Positions 1 to 7,487 of a stretch of 11,149 nucleotides of DNA are shown here, in pieces. This stretch comes from an uncultured Mucispirillum sp. (GTDB taxonomy: Bacteria; Chrysiogenota; Deferribacteres; Deferribacterales; Mucispirillaceae): NCBI GenBank assembly GCA_937890655.1, contig CALADT010000205.1, positions 1 to 11,149 of the forward strand, written 5' to 3'. The stretch's first letter is position 1. The number at the start of each line of letters is the position of its first letter. The notes beneath the pieces were generated by a model. It did no database searches and was not told where the DNA came from. It saw nothing but the letters and a program-made list of their open reading frames with translations. Made by a program: the position numbers and the translations under genes.

Positions 1-1
1 A

Positions 2-358
2 GAAAGTGAAAGCAAAAAAGAATTAAGTGAAGAAGATAAATTAAAAGAAGAATTATATAATAGAAAATTACCTAACTCTATTGCAGATATGACGTATAAT
101 GATATGATAGATGATGATTTTCAGTATGGTAATATAGTAGAAGATAACTATAATGAAAGCGACATGCCTAGTGTGGATTTAGGGGAATCTGCTCCTTTTA
201 CACAAGGGGATATTATGGATGAGATTTTGGACGCAGTAGGTATGACTCAAGAAGATATGGCAAATGATGAGCAAATTGAGTTATCAGATAAAGAAAGACG
301 ATTAATAAGGCTTGAACAGTTTTTAGATAAAGTAAGACATAGTAAGGAAAGCAAATGA
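2..358 (+). CDS. 3' end of an acidic protein, possibly the C-terminus of a TPR-repeat protein (partial)
   Basis: The frame is open from the first bases of the window, so this is the tail of a longer gene. The internal ATG at 89 is not a convincing start: the acidic, low-complexity sequence continues unbroken upstream of it and no good ribosome binding site precedes it. The visible 118 residues are rich in Asp, Glu, Asn and Ser. They end in a charged amphipathic stretch (ERRLIRLEQFLDKVR) that resembles the C-terminal helix of tetratricopeptide-repeat proteins encoded next to aroQ in some Gram-negative lineages. That resemblance is from memory and is weak. No catalytic motif, membrane segment or TPR unit lies within the visible part. 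The stop overlaps the aroQ start as ATGA (355-358), which implies translational coupling and a shared operon. Function is not assigned. Confidence 0.6.
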   Translation, partial: ESESKKELSEEDKLKEELYNRKLPNSIADMTYNDMIDDDFQYGNIVEDNYNESDMPSVDLGESAPFTQGDIMDEILDAVGMTQEDMANDEQIELSDKERRLIRLEQFLDKVRHSKESK

Positions 359-789
359 ATATATTAGTTATTAATGGCCCAAATATAAATATGCTTGGTA
401 AACGTGAAGTAAACCATTATGGTGGTATTACATTTATAGAGCTAGAAGAATTAATTTCACAACGAGCAGAACAGCATAATATAGAAGTGGATTTTTACCA
501 GTCAAATGTGGAAGGTGATATTGTAACTTGTATTCAGCAGTCAGAACAGTATGACGGTATTATAATTAACGCAGGAGCATATACCCATACAAGTATTGCC
601 ATAAGGGACGCGCTTTTATCTGTAAAAGCAAAATTTATAGAAGTGCATTTATCAAATGTTTATGCAAGGGAAAGTTTTCGTCATAAATCATATTTATCAG
701 ATATTGCTTTGGGTGTAATAGCTGGTTTTAAAGAAGATTCTTATTTATTAGCATTAGATTATTTTGCAACAGGAGTATGGAATGATTAG
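355..789 (+). CDS. aroQ: 3-dehydroquinate dehydratase, type II
   Basis: Cytoplasmic enzyme that dehydrates 3-dehydroquinate to 3-dehydroshikimate, the third step of the shikimate pathway to aromatic amino acids. At 144 residues it has the usual length of the dodecameric type II family. It opens with the signature INGPNINMLGKRE followed by HYG, giving the active-site Arg17 and the catalytic Tyr22. Further expected residues are Asn72 in INAGAYTHTS, His98 in EVHLSN and Arg109 in ESFRHKS, all at the spacing seen in the well-studied mycobacterial enzyme. The start follows AAGGA at 344-348 with a 6-nt spacer and overlaps the previous stop by four bases. Its own stop (787-789) overlaps the next gene's ATG at 782. 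Nothing looks damaged. Confidence 0.97.
   Translation: MNILVINGPNINMLGKREVNHYGGITFIELEELISQRAEQHNIEVDFYQSNVEGDIVTCIQQSEQYDGIIINAGAYTHTSIAIRDALLSVKAKFIEVHLSNVYARESFRHKSYLSDIALGVIAGFKEDSYLLALDYFATGVWND
771..775 (+). promoter_or_regulatory. Ribosome binding site fixing the pepP start
   Basis: AGGAG inside the end of aroQ lies 6 nt before ATG 782. It supports that ATG over the in-frame TTG at 764, which would add six residues and has no binding site at a suitable distance. Starting at 782 gives an 8-nt overlap with aroQ. Confidence 0.75.
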
Positions 790-1756
790 AAGAATAGCAG
801 AAGTCCAAAGGCACCTTAGAAAATTAGATATACCTGCTGTATTAATAACTAATTTAACAGATATAAAATATTTAAGTGGGTTTACAGGCACAACTGCATA
901 TATGATTGTGGATTTGGAAAAGGCAACATTTTATACAGACGGTAGATATGAGTTGCAGTCAAAAGAGGAGCTAGAAGAAACAATCCATATAGAAATAGTA
1001 AAAGATTATAATAATATATTTACAGAAGAATGTGGTAAATATAATAAAATATTACTTCAACCATCATGCATCATAAATATAAGTTCAAAAGTTGCATCAA
1101 AGGGGGCAGAAATTTACCTTGATGAAGAAGACTTTATGTTACGACTTCGTATGCTAAAAGATGATAAAGAAATTAAGCTAATAAAAGAACAATATAATAT
1201 AGCTGGTAAAGGGTTTTTAAGAGCATTAAAAATGATGAAATATAATACCAGTGAAAAATCGTGGGCTGCAGCCTTAGAATACCATATGAAAATGCTTGGA
1301 GCAAAAGGGGAAAGTTTTGAAACCATAGTGGCATCAGGAGTTCGTGGAGCTATGCCACATGGCACTGCAACAGAAAAACAAGTGCAGGAAAACGAGCCTG
1401 TTATTATAGATTTTGGTAGTAGAGATACATATACAAGCGACTATACCCGTATGGTTTATGCAGGCAATGAACAGGAAGTTTTAAGTGTTATAAAAATAGT
1501 AGAAGAAGCTGTGGAAAAATCCATAGAGGGTATTTCAACAGGAGTATTGTGTAGCGATATTGATAAAATAGCACGCAACCATATAGAAGAAGCAGGCTAC
1601 GGCCAATATTTTAACCACTCCTTAGGGCATGGTGTTGGTATAGATGTTCATGAAATGCCTGTTTTACGCACAAAATCAGATACAATACTTGAAGATAATA
1701 TGGTTTTTACCATAGAACCAGGAATATATCTTCCAAATAAATTTGGTTCGTATTGA
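782..1756 (+). CDS. pepP: Xaa-Pro aminopeptidase / prolidase (M24B family), frameshifted near the C-terminus
   Basis: Metal-dependent cytoplasmic exopeptidase of the pita-bread fold, which removes N-terminal residues preceding proline or splits X-Pro dipeptides. Residues 1-120 form the creatinase-like N-terminal domain; the rest is catalytic. Visible metal ligands are Asp210 (VIIDFG), Asp220 (YTSDYTR), His283 (NHSLGHGVG) and Glu312 (FTIEPGIY). His193 in MPHG is the usual substrate-side His. The frame ends abruptly after FGSY at residue 324. Family members continue FGVRIEE..., whose Glu is the fifth metal ligand, and that continuation is present in the +1 frame (1749-1844). The protein as read therefore lacks one ligand and about 31 residues and should be inactive unless the ribosome shifts frame. 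A loss of two bases (GGT GTT CGT to GGT TCGT) would explain it. pepP versus pepQ cannot be settled by eye. Confidence 0.88.
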   Translation: MIRRIAEVQRHLRKLDIPAVLITNLTDIKYLSGFTGTTAYMIVDLEKATFYTDGRYELQSKEELEETIHIEIVKDYNNIFTEECGKYNKILLQPSCIINISSKVASKGAEIYLDEEDFMLRLRMLKDDKEIKLIKEQYNIAGKGFLRALKMMKYNTSEKSWAAALEYHMKMLGAKGESFETIVASGVRGAMPHGTATEKQVQENEPVIIDFGSRDTYTSDYTRMVYAGNEQEVLSVIKIVEEAVEKSIEGISTGVLCSDIDKIARNHIEEAGYGQYFNHSLGHGVGIDVHEMPVLRTKSDTILEDNMVFTIEPGIYLPNKFGSY

Positions 1757-1844
1757 AGAAACTGTTCTTGTAAAAAACGGTAAAGCAGAAATAATTAGTA
1801 ATATTCTTGATAAACATGTATATAATATATTAGATTATCAATAG
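1749..1844 (+). pseudogene. pepP: Displaced C-terminus of the M24 peptidase, in the +1 frame
   Basis: Reading from CGT at 1749 gives RIEETVLVKNGKAEI and runs on to a TAG stop at 1842-1844, 31 codons in all. This is the expected M24B C-terminal segment, including the Glu (codon 1755-1757) that completes the dimetal site. With the shift corrected the whole enzyme would be about 353-354 residues, the usual family length. The tail is well conserved and has no stop of its own, so the lesion is either recent, a sequencing error, or bypassed. It has no start codon or binding site of its own. Confidence 0.85.
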
Positions 1845-1879
1845 AAATATTATACATATAGTAACAACATAAAACTTAT

Positions 1880-1908
1880 TTTACAAATATAAAAATATAT
1901 GGTAGAAT
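1880..1908 (+). promoter_or_regulatory. Sigma-70-type promoter of the rfb operon, with extended -10
   Basis: The -35 box is TTTACA (1880-1885), followed by a 17-nt spacer and the -10 box TAGAAT (1903-1908). TGG directly before the -10 (TG at 1900-1901) makes it an extended -10. It lies about 40 nt before the rfbA start in the only gap of note between pepP and rfbA, so transcription should begin near 1914-1916. In AT-rich DNA chance matches are common, but the exact 17-nt spacing and position make this a good candidate. Confidence 0.65.
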
Positions 1909-1948
1909 ATAAAATGAGTAATTTATAAATAAAAACTATGGGGTTTTA

Positions 1949-2827
1949 ATGAAAGGTATAATTTTAGCAGGTGGTTCTGGCACACGCCTTTACCCATTAA
2001 CCATGACTATTTCAAAACAGCTTTTACCAGTATATGATAAACCTATGATATTTTATCCTTTATCTACACTTATGCTTGCAGGTATTAAGGATATTCTAAT
2101 AATATCTACACCTTCAGATTTGCCAAAATTTAGAGAGCTTTTAGGGGACGGTTCATCATATGGTATAAAACTTTCCTATGAAGTGCAGCCAAGCCCAGAC
2201 GGTTTAGCACAGGCATTTATTATAGGTGAAAAGTTTATAGATGGCGATAGCTGTGCTATGATATTAGGGGATAATATTTTCTACGGCAACGGGCTTTCAA
2301 GACATTTACAAAGGGCATATGAGCAGGAAAAAGGGGCTACTATTTTTGGTTACTATGTGGATGACCCAGAACGTTTTGGTATAGTAGAATTTGATAATAA
2401 CGGAAAAGCTATATCCATTGAAGAAAAACCTAAAAACCCAAAATCTAATTATTGTGTAACAGGACTTTATTTTTATGATAATAGAGTATGCGAATTTGCT
2501 AATAAAGTAAAACCATCAGCTAGGGGCGAGTTAGAGATTACTGATTTAAATAATATGTATTTAAAAGACGGTTCTTTAAATGTAGTAACATTAGGCAGAG
2601 GTTATGCTTGGCTTGATACAGGCACTATGGAAGCACTTGCCTATGCAGGAGAGTTTATAAGAGTTATAGAAAAAAGACAAGGCATACAGGTGGCAGCTAT
2701 TGAAGAAATAGCATTTAGGCAAGGCTGGATAAGTAAAGAGGAGCTACTTATATCTGCAAAAAAATATGGTAAAAGCCCATATGGTGAATTTTTATATAAT
2801 GTAGCAGAAGGAAAATATTTAGGGTAA
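1949..2827 (+). CDS. rfbA: Glucose-1-phosphate thymidylyltransferase
   Basis: RmlA/RfbA joins dTTP and glucose-1-phosphate to make dTDP-glucose, the first and feedback-controlled step of dTDP-L-rhamnose synthesis in the cytoplasm. The 292 residues match the family length. The nucleotide-binding signature GGSGTRLYPLT is at 8-18, with SKQLLPVYDKPM following. Asp108 (LGDN) and Asp223 (WLDTGT) are the Mg-binding aspartates. EEKPKNP (158-164), TGLYFYD (171-177) and GELEITD (193-199) are the other conserved blocks. ATG 1949 is preceded by GGGG at 1940-1943. It is the first gene of a four-gene operon, with rfbC beginning 4 nt after its stop. It looks fully intact. Confidence 0.97.
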   Translation: MKGIILAGGSGTRLYPLTMTISKQLLPVYDKPMIFYPLSTLMLAGIKDILIISTPSDLPKFRELLGDGSSYGIKLSYEVQPSPDGLAQAFIIGEKFIDGDSCAMILGDNIFYGNGLSRHLQRAYEQEKGATIFGYYVDDPERFGIVEFDNNGKAISIEEKPKNPKSNYCVTGLYFYDNRVCEFANKVKPSARGELEITDLNNMYLKDGSLNVVTLGRGYAWLDTGTMEALAYAGEFIRVIEKRQGIQVAAIEEIAFRQGWISKEELLISAKKYGKSPYGEFLYNVAEGKYLG

Positions 2828-2831
2828 TAAA

Positions 2832-3392
2832 ATGAATGTAATAAAAACAGAAATTGAAGATGTTTTAATAATAGAACCAAAAGTATTTGGAGATAAACGA
2901 GGCTATTTTTTTGAAAGCTATTCAAAAAAGAAAATGGAAGAACATGGTTTATATTATGATTTTGTGCAGGATAACCAATCATTTTCAGCAGTAAAAGGCA
3001 CTTTACGTGGCATACATTTCCAAAATGGCGAATTTGCACAGGCAAAGCTTGTAAGATGCACAAAAGGAGCTGTTTTAGATGTAGTTGTGGATTTACGAGC
3101 AGGTTCTCCAACATATAAAAAATGGGTAGCTGTGGAGTTAAGTGAAGAAAATCACCGTCAATTACTAATACCTCGTGGTTTTGGTCATGGTTTTGTAACA
3201 TTAACAGATAATGTGGAATTTTTATATAAAGCAGATAATTATTATAATATGGAAAACGATAGAAGTATATTATGGTGTGATAAAGAATTATCAATAGACT
3301 GGAAAGTAGAAAACCCTATTATTTCAGAAAAAGATAGTAAAGCACCATTACTTTCTGAAAGTGATGTAAATTTTATATACAAGGGGAAATAA
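2832..3392 (+). CDS. rfbC: dTDP-4-dehydrorhamnose 3,5-epimerase
   Basis: RmlC/RfbC epimerises C3 and C5 of dTDP-4-keto-6-deoxyglucose, giving dTDP-4-keto-L-rhamnose. It is a small cupin (jelly-roll) enzyme, and 186 residues is normal. The family opening is visible at about 12-32 (LIIEPKVFGDKRGYFFESYS). His62 in LRGIHFQ is the catalytic base. Lys72 and Arg75 lie in AKLVRC, His119 in PRGFGHGF, and Tyr132 in EFLYKADNYY is the catalytic acid. Asp168 in SEKD is well placed to pair with His62. It sits third in the pathway but second in the operon, between rfbA (4-nt gap) and rfbB (1-nt gap). No damage is seen. Confidence 0.96.
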   Translation: MNVIKTEIEDVLIIEPKVFGDKRGYFFESYSKKKMEEHGLYYDFVQDNQSFSAVKGTLRGIHFQNGEFAQAKLVRCTKGAVLDVVVDLRAGSPTYKKWVAVELSEENHRQLLIPRGFGHGFVTLTDNVEFLYKADNYYNMENDRSILWCDKELSIDWKVENPIISEKDSKAPLLSESDVNFIYKGK

Positions 3393-3393
3393 T

Positions 3394-4413
3394 ATGAAAA
3401 TAATTGTTACAGGTGGCGCAGGTTTTATAGGTGGCAACTTTGTTCATTATATGATGAATAAATATAAAGATTATAAAATTATATGTATAGACGCTTTAAC
3501 ATATGCTGGTAATATGGAAACATTAGAAAGTGTAAAGGATAACCCTAATTTTACATTTTATAAAGCAGATATATCTGATAGAAATAGTATATATGAAATA
3601 TTTGAGAAAGAGCACCCAAATATAGTAGTAAACTTTGCAGCAGAAAGCCATGTGGATAGGTCTATTGATAATCCTGATATATTTTTAAAAACAAATATTT
3701 TAGGCACAGGGGTTTTAATGGATGCTTGTAGGAAGTATGGAATAGATAGATATCATCAAGTATCAACTGATGAAGTTTATGGTGATTTACCACTTGATAG
3801 GCCAGATTTATTTTTTACAGAAACAACACCATTACATACATCAAGCCCATATTCTGCATCTAAAGCATCGGCAGATTTATTAGTATTATCATATTTTAGA
3901 ACATTTAAGCTACCTGTTACAATATCAAGATGTTCTAACAACTATGGGCCATACCATTTTCCGGAAAAACTTATTCCTTTAATGATTGCAAACGCATTAG
4001 CAGATAAAGAGTTACCGGTTTATGGTAAAGGTGAAAATGTAAGGGATTGGCTTTATGTGGAAGACCACTGTTCAGCTATTGATTTAATTATACATAAGGG
4101 AAAAGTAGGGGAAGTGTATAATATTGGTGGCCATAACGAAAAAACAAATTTAGAAGTGGTTAAAATAATATTACAAGAGCTTGGTAAAAGTGAAGATTTA
4201 ATAAAATATGTAACAGATAGGCCAGGACACGATATGCGTTACGCTATTGACCCTACTAAAATCCATAAAGAGTTAGGGTGGCTGCCTGCTACTAAATTTA
4301 ATGACGGTATTAAAAAAACTATAAAATGGTATCTTGATAATAAAGCATGGTGGCAGAATATTTTAAACGGTCAATATCAAGAATATTATGAAAAACATTA
4401 TAAAAACAGGTAA
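3394..4413 (+). CDS. rfbB: dTDP-glucose 4,6-dehydratase
   Basis: RmlB/RfbB is an extended short-chain dehydrogenase that turns dTDP-glucose into dTDP-4-keto-6-deoxyglucose with bound NAD. The Rossmann glycine motif GGAGFIGGNF lies at 7-16. The dehydratase-specific Thr125-Asp126-Glu127 triad is in STDEVYG, and the catalytic Tyr153 and Lys157 are in SPYSASKAS. The block RCSNNYGPYHFPEKLIP follows, as does the substrate-binding GENVRDWLYVEDH. The 339 residues are typical. The start is preceded by AGGGG (3382-3386) inside the end of rfbC, with a 7-nt spacer. The gap to rfbC is 1 nt and to rfbD 3 nt, so the genes are very likely translated from one message. Confidence 0.97.
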   Translation: MKIIVTGGAGFIGGNFVHYMMNKYKDYKIICIDALTYAGNMETLESVKDNPNFTFYKADISDRNSIYEIFEKEHPNIVVNFAAESHVDRSIDNPDIFLKTNILGTGVLMDACRKYGIDRYHQVSTDEVYGDLPLDRPDLFFTETTPLHTSSPYSASKASADLLVLSYFRTFKLPVTISRCSNNYGPYHFPEKLIPLMIANALADKELPVYGKGENVRDWLYVEDHCSAIDLIIHKGKVGEVYNIGGHNEKTNLEVVKIILQELGKSEDLIKYVTDRPGHDMRYAIDPTKIHKELGWLPATKFNDGIKKTIKWYLDNKAWWQNILNGQYQEYYEKHYKNR

Positions 4414-4416
4414 TTT

Positions 4417-5271
4417 ATGAAAGTATTAGTTACAGGTGTAAACGGACAGCTAGGTTATGATGTATGTAATGAGCTAACAAGCCGTGGCATAGAAAATAAA
4501 GGGATAGATAAAGCAGAATGCGATATTACAAATAAAGAACAGGTATTCCAATATTTTAGAAATTATAAACCAGATGCTGTAATACACTGTGCAGCTTATA
4601 CAGCTGTGGATAACGCAGAAGATAATGTGGATTTATGCAGGCAAATAAATTTAGAGGGCACACAATATATAGCAGAAGTTTGTAAAGAGCTAGATGCAAA
4701 ACTTATGTATATCTCAACTGATTATGTATTTAATGGCAAGGGGTATAACTTTTTTAATGTAGATGATGAAAAAGGACCATTAAATATATATGGTCTAACA
4801 AAGTTAGAGGGTGAAAAGGCAGTAAAAGATATACTCACAAAATACTTTATAGTGCGTATTTCATGGGTGTTTGGTTTAAATGGTAATAATTTTATAAACA
4901 CTATGATAAAACTAGGGGAAAATAGAAAAGAATTAAATATAGTATCAGACCAAATAGGTAGCCCAACATATACATACGATTTAGCACCATTATTATGTGA
5001 TATGATAGTTTCAGAAAAATATGGGGAATTTCATGCAACTAATGAGGGAGTATGTTCATGGGCAGAATTTGCAGAATGTATATTTAAAGAAGCAAATTTA
5101 AATGTAAAAGTTAATTATATAAAAACAGAAGATTATCCAACAAAAGCAGTGCGTCCAAAAAATTCAAGAATGAGTAAGGATTCTCTTTTAAAAGCTGGGT
5201 TTTCTACATTACCTACTTGGCAGGACGCAGTAAAACGATACGTAAAAGCATATTTAGAAAAAATAAAATAA
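4417..5271 (+). CDS. rfbD: dTDP-4-dehydrorhamnose reductase
   Basis: RmlD/RfbD carries out the last step, the NAD(P)H-dependent reduction of dTDP-4-keto-L-rhamnose to dTDP-L-rhamnose, the donor for rhamnosyltransferases. The nucleotide-binding motif GVNGQLGYD is at 7-15. The catalytic residues are Thr101 (ISTDYVFNG), Tyr125 and Lys129 (IYGLTKLEGE). The C-terminal half has the expected SDQIGSPTYTYDLA block and the RPKNSRMS stretch. At 284 residues it is of normal length. It closes the operon and is followed 22 nt later by a strong terminator. No rhamnosyltransferase or O-antigen gene adjoins, so the sugar is used by enzymes encoded elsewhere. Confidence 0.96.
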   Translation: MKVLVTGVNGQLGYDVCNELTSRGIENKGIDKAECDITNKEQVFQYFRNYKPDAVIHCAAYTAVDNAEDNVDLCRQINLEGTQYIAEVCKELDAKLMYISTDYVFNGKGYNFFNVDDEKGPLNIYGLTKLEGEKAVKDILTKYFIVRISWVFGLNGNNFINTMIKLGENRKELNIVSDQIGSPTYTYDLAPLLCDMIVSEKYGEFHATNEGVCSWAEFAECIFKEANLNVKVNYIKTEDYPTKAVRPKNSRMSKDSLLKAGFSTLPTWQDAVKRYVKAYLEKIK

Positions 5272-5293
5272 CTATATTATTTATGATATATTT

Positions 5294-5324
5294 AAAAGCA
5301 TATAAATTTTTATATGCTTTTTTT
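5294..5324 (+). terminator. Rho-independent terminator of the rfb operon
   Basis: A perfect 12-bp inverted repeat (AAAAGCATATAA at 5294-5305 and TTATATGCTTTT at 5310-5321) encloses a 4-nt loop and runs into a T tract (5318-5324). The stem is AT-rich, as expected for this genome. Its place just after the rfbD stop fits transcription end for the operon. Because the stem also begins with four A's, it could partly work on the minus strand. Confidence 0.85.
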
Positions 5325-5747
5325 ATTATGGAAACATATAATTATATAAATATTAAGGTTTGTAATTAATGAAATAAAAATTAAAGGAATTATTTTAATA
5401 AATAGTATTAATAAAATATAGTTAAAAATGGGTCTGTATAAAAAAATTTTTATAATACTCTTTTGTGGTAAATAATTATTTTTATAATTTATATGAAAGA
5501 ATAACACAAGTTAGTCACCTTAAATTAAGTAAAACTAATTATGAATAATAAATAAATTAATATTAAAATTTATTAAAAAATTTAAGAAATATAATCTAGT
5601 AATTATATAAAAAAATATGTATTTCAAGGGTGGTTTATTTAATTTAAAAATATGATATTAATTAAGAAAAATATATAAGTATGAAAAAAAATTTTAATTA
5701 ATTATAATTATCATATTTATTAAATAATAAAAAATATATTTAAAGTT
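5325..5747. other. Very AT-rich stretch without a recognisable gene
   Basis: About 420 bp that is visibly more AT-rich than the genes around it and full of stops in all frames. The only open frames are low-complexity Ile/Asn/Phe/Tyr/Lys translations on the minus strand, which I regard as chance. No RNA gene, strong hairpin or repeat array is evident. It lies just beyond the 3' end of the catalase relic and may contain the decayed remainder of that gene, but no catalase motif can be read in it. Confidence 0.6.
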
Positions 5748-6392
5748 CAGCACTTTTGTAACATAAAATGGGTCAAATTTATAATCTTTTGCTTGTTCTG
5801 GTATCATTATTTGAACAAACACATTCCATGATGGATAGTCTTTATTTTCAATAGTTTTAAATAAATCTTCAGTTGCATGGTCAGAGTTTATACCAGGCAT
5901 TTTTTCTACTTCTGCATTATTAAAAGTTTTATTACCTTGATTAGTTTTAAAGTGATATTTTATCTATACATATTCATTTTTTTCATTATAGCATATAAAA
6001 GTATGTCTTGAATGACCATTCATATGTCTATACGAGAATGGTGTTCCTCTATCAGAATACAGAATAGTTACTTGGTGTAATGATTATTGAGTGAGAGAGA
6101 ATAAATTCCATACCATATTTGCGTCATGTAAGTTAGTTTGTGGATAACGTTTTTTAGTATATATTAAATCAGGGAATTTTAAAACATCTCTTATAAAAAA
6201 ATACAGGAGTATTGTTATCCACTATATCGTAGTTACCTTCTTCTGTATAAAACTTAACTGCAAACTCTCTAGGGTCCATAGCTGAATCGGCAGAACCTTT
6301 TTCCCCACCAACAGTGGAAAACCTTAAAAATACATCAGTTTTTTTACCAACTTTTGAAAAAAATTTTGCTTTTGTATATTTAGAAAGGTAGT
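5748..6392 (-). pseudogene. katA: Relic of a monofunctional (clade 3-like) haem catalase
   Basis: Minus-strand reading gives unmistakable catalase blocks in the right order: LSKYTKAKFFSKVGKKTDVF, LRFSTVGGEKGSAD, DPREFAVKFYTEEGNYD, NNTPVFF, IRDVLKFPD, SLHQVTILYSDRGTPFSYRH, HMNGHSRHTF, YHFKTNQGNK, then SDHATEDLF, YPSWNVFVQIM and FDPFYVTKV. The haem-pocket Asn before TPVFF is kept. The gene is dead. It starts inside the domain, so the catalytic His segment is gone, and it ends at LTKV-equivalent, so the haem-ligand Tyr is gone. One extra T in a T7 run (complement of about 6194-6200) shifts the frame after PVFF. In-frame TAA occurs before SLHQV where Glu is usual, and TAG occurs before IKYHF where Trp is usual. 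Roughly 215 of about 480 residues survive. Confidence 0.93.
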
Positions 6393-6440
6393 TTTTTTAT
6401 TAAAATATATAAATAAAGTAGTAAAAAATAATAAAAATAT

Positions 6441-6469
6441 TTGACAGTAAAGAAAAGAATATATTAAAT
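6441..6469 (+). promoter_or_regulatory. Probable sigma-70-type promoter of the dppBC-M66 unit
   Basis: A perfect -35 box TTGACA (6441-6446) is followed after 17 nt by TTAAAT (6464-6469), a 4-of-6 -10 box, 35 nt before the dppB-like start. It lies between the broken 5' end of the catalase relic and the permease gene, and it is the only full TTGACA I noticed in this region. The -10 assignment is the less certain half. Confidence 0.6.
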
Positions 6470-6503
6470 AGAAGTAGCGTTTAAAAATAAAAGGTAATAG
6501 TTA

Positions 6504-7487
6504 ATGGTAATATATATACTACGCAGGTTATTAGGCATGATACCAATGTTTATAGGTATAACTATTATATGTTTTGTAGTTATACACTTAACTCCAGGGG
6601 ATGCAGCTGAAATCCGTGCCAGCATGGGCGATAAATATTCTGAAACAGCTCGTGGAAAATTTGAAGAATTATATGGGCTTGATAAACCTTTGGTGGAGCA
6701 GTATATATTATGGTTAAAAAATGTATTAGTTTTAGATTTTGGTGAGTCCTTTGCCATAGACGGAAGAAGTGTAACGGAGAAAATAGGGGAGCGTATTCAC
6801 ATAACAGTAGGTTTAAATTTATTATCTATGTTTTTTATATTTTTAATAGGGTTGCCTTTAGGGGTAATATCTGCCTATTACCAAAATAGTATATTAGATA
6901 AGGCAGTAACTGTTATAGTGTTTATAGGTTTTGCAGTACCTACATTTTGGCTTGCTGTTGTATGTATGTATTTTTTTAGTATACATTTAGGTTGGTTGCC
7001 TACATCAGGGCTTTATAGTGATTATGCTTTTGAATATATGACGTTTTATGAAAAAGTAAAAGATATAGCGGCCCATTTGGTGTTACCTGTATCCATATCT
7101 GTATTTGGTTCTTTAGCGGGTATATCACGTTTTGCAAGAACTTCTACCCTTGATGTTTTACATGAAGATTATATACAATCGGCAAGAGCTAGGGGCATAA
7201 GTGAAAAAAAAGTGCTTTTTAGCCATGCTTTAAGAAATGCTTTATTACCAGTTATTACAATAATAGGGCTTTCTATTCCAGGGTTAATAGGTAGTAGTGT
7301 TATATTTGAATCTATTTTTAGTATACCAGGAATGGGGCAACTTTTTTATAATTCTGTTATGATGAGAGATTACCCTGTAATAATGGGTATATTAGTTATA
7401 GGAGCTATGCTTACATTAATAGGTAATTTTATTGCAGATATTGCATACGCATTTGCAGACCCAAGGATACGTTATGGAAAGAAATAA
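6504..7487 (+). CDS. dppB: ABC transporter permease, DppB/OppB type (peptide/nickel family)
   Basis: Inner-membrane permease of a peptide-type ABC importer. The 327 residues show the DppB layout: a first membrane helix at about 9-30, a periplasmic stretch with HLTPGD and the conserved YGLDKPLVEQY (57-67), then further helices from about 100 onward. The cytoplasmic EAA loop that docks on the ATPase is at 223-246 (DYIQSARARGISEKKVLFSH, then ALRN). The late block IFSIPGMG and the ending DPRIRYG are family hallmarks. ATG 6504 follows AAGG at 6491-6494. The next gene overlaps its end. Substrate cannot be told from a permease; di/oligopeptides are most common, with nickel or other solutes possible. 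No binding protein or ATPase gene lies in the window. Confidence 0.93.
   Translation: MVIYILRRLLGMIPMFIGITIICFVVIHLTPGDAAEIRASMGDKYSETARGKFEELYGLDKPLVEQYILWLKNVLVLDFGESFAIDGRSVTEKIGERIHITVGLNLLSMFFIFLIGLPLGVISAYYQNSILDKAVTVIVFIGFAVPTFWLAVVCMYFFSIHLGWLPTSGLYSDYAFEYMTFYEKVKDIAAHLVLPVSISVFGSLAGISRFARTSTLDVLHEDYIQSARARGISEKKVLFSHALRNALLPVITIIGLSIPGLIGSSVIFESIFSIPGMGQLFYNSVMMRDYPVIMGILVIGAMLTLIGNFIADIAYAFADPRIRYGKK
7463..7467 (+). promoter_or_regulatory. Ribosome binding site fixing the dppC start
   Basis: AAGGA lies 6 nt before ATG 7474, inside the end of dppB. It favours ATG 7474 over the upstream in-frame TTG at 7432, which would add 14 residues (ILHTHLQTQ...) that merely shadow the dppB reading frame. 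Confidence 0.75.

Noticed and set aside
764..781. TTG start six codons upstream of the pepP ATG
   Set aside because: AGGAG at 771-775 is correctly spaced for ATG 782 and falls inside the longer version; MIRRIAEVQ is also the more typical family opening.
2641..3294. Minus-strand open frame of 217 codons opposite rfbA and rfbC
   Set aside because: It lies wholly antisense to two intact, well-recognised genes and its translation is a Leu/Tyr/His-rich shadow.
5310..5507. Minus-strand open frame of 65 codons rich in Ile, Phe, Tyr and Asn
   Set aside because: Low-complexity translation of AT-rich intergenic DNA overlapping the terminator; no binding site or recognisable motif.
5690..5715. AT-rich partial palindrome resembling a PerR/Fur-type box near the catalase relic
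   Set aside because: It lies beyond the 3' end of the relic rather than upstream, and such sequences are expected by chance in DNA this AT-rich.
5694..5900. Minus-strand open frame of 68 codons as a free-standing small protein
   Set aside because: Its first 50 residues are an internal catalase segment (SDHATEDLF...FDPFYVTKV), so it is a fragment of the catalase relic with an intergenic tail, not a gene.
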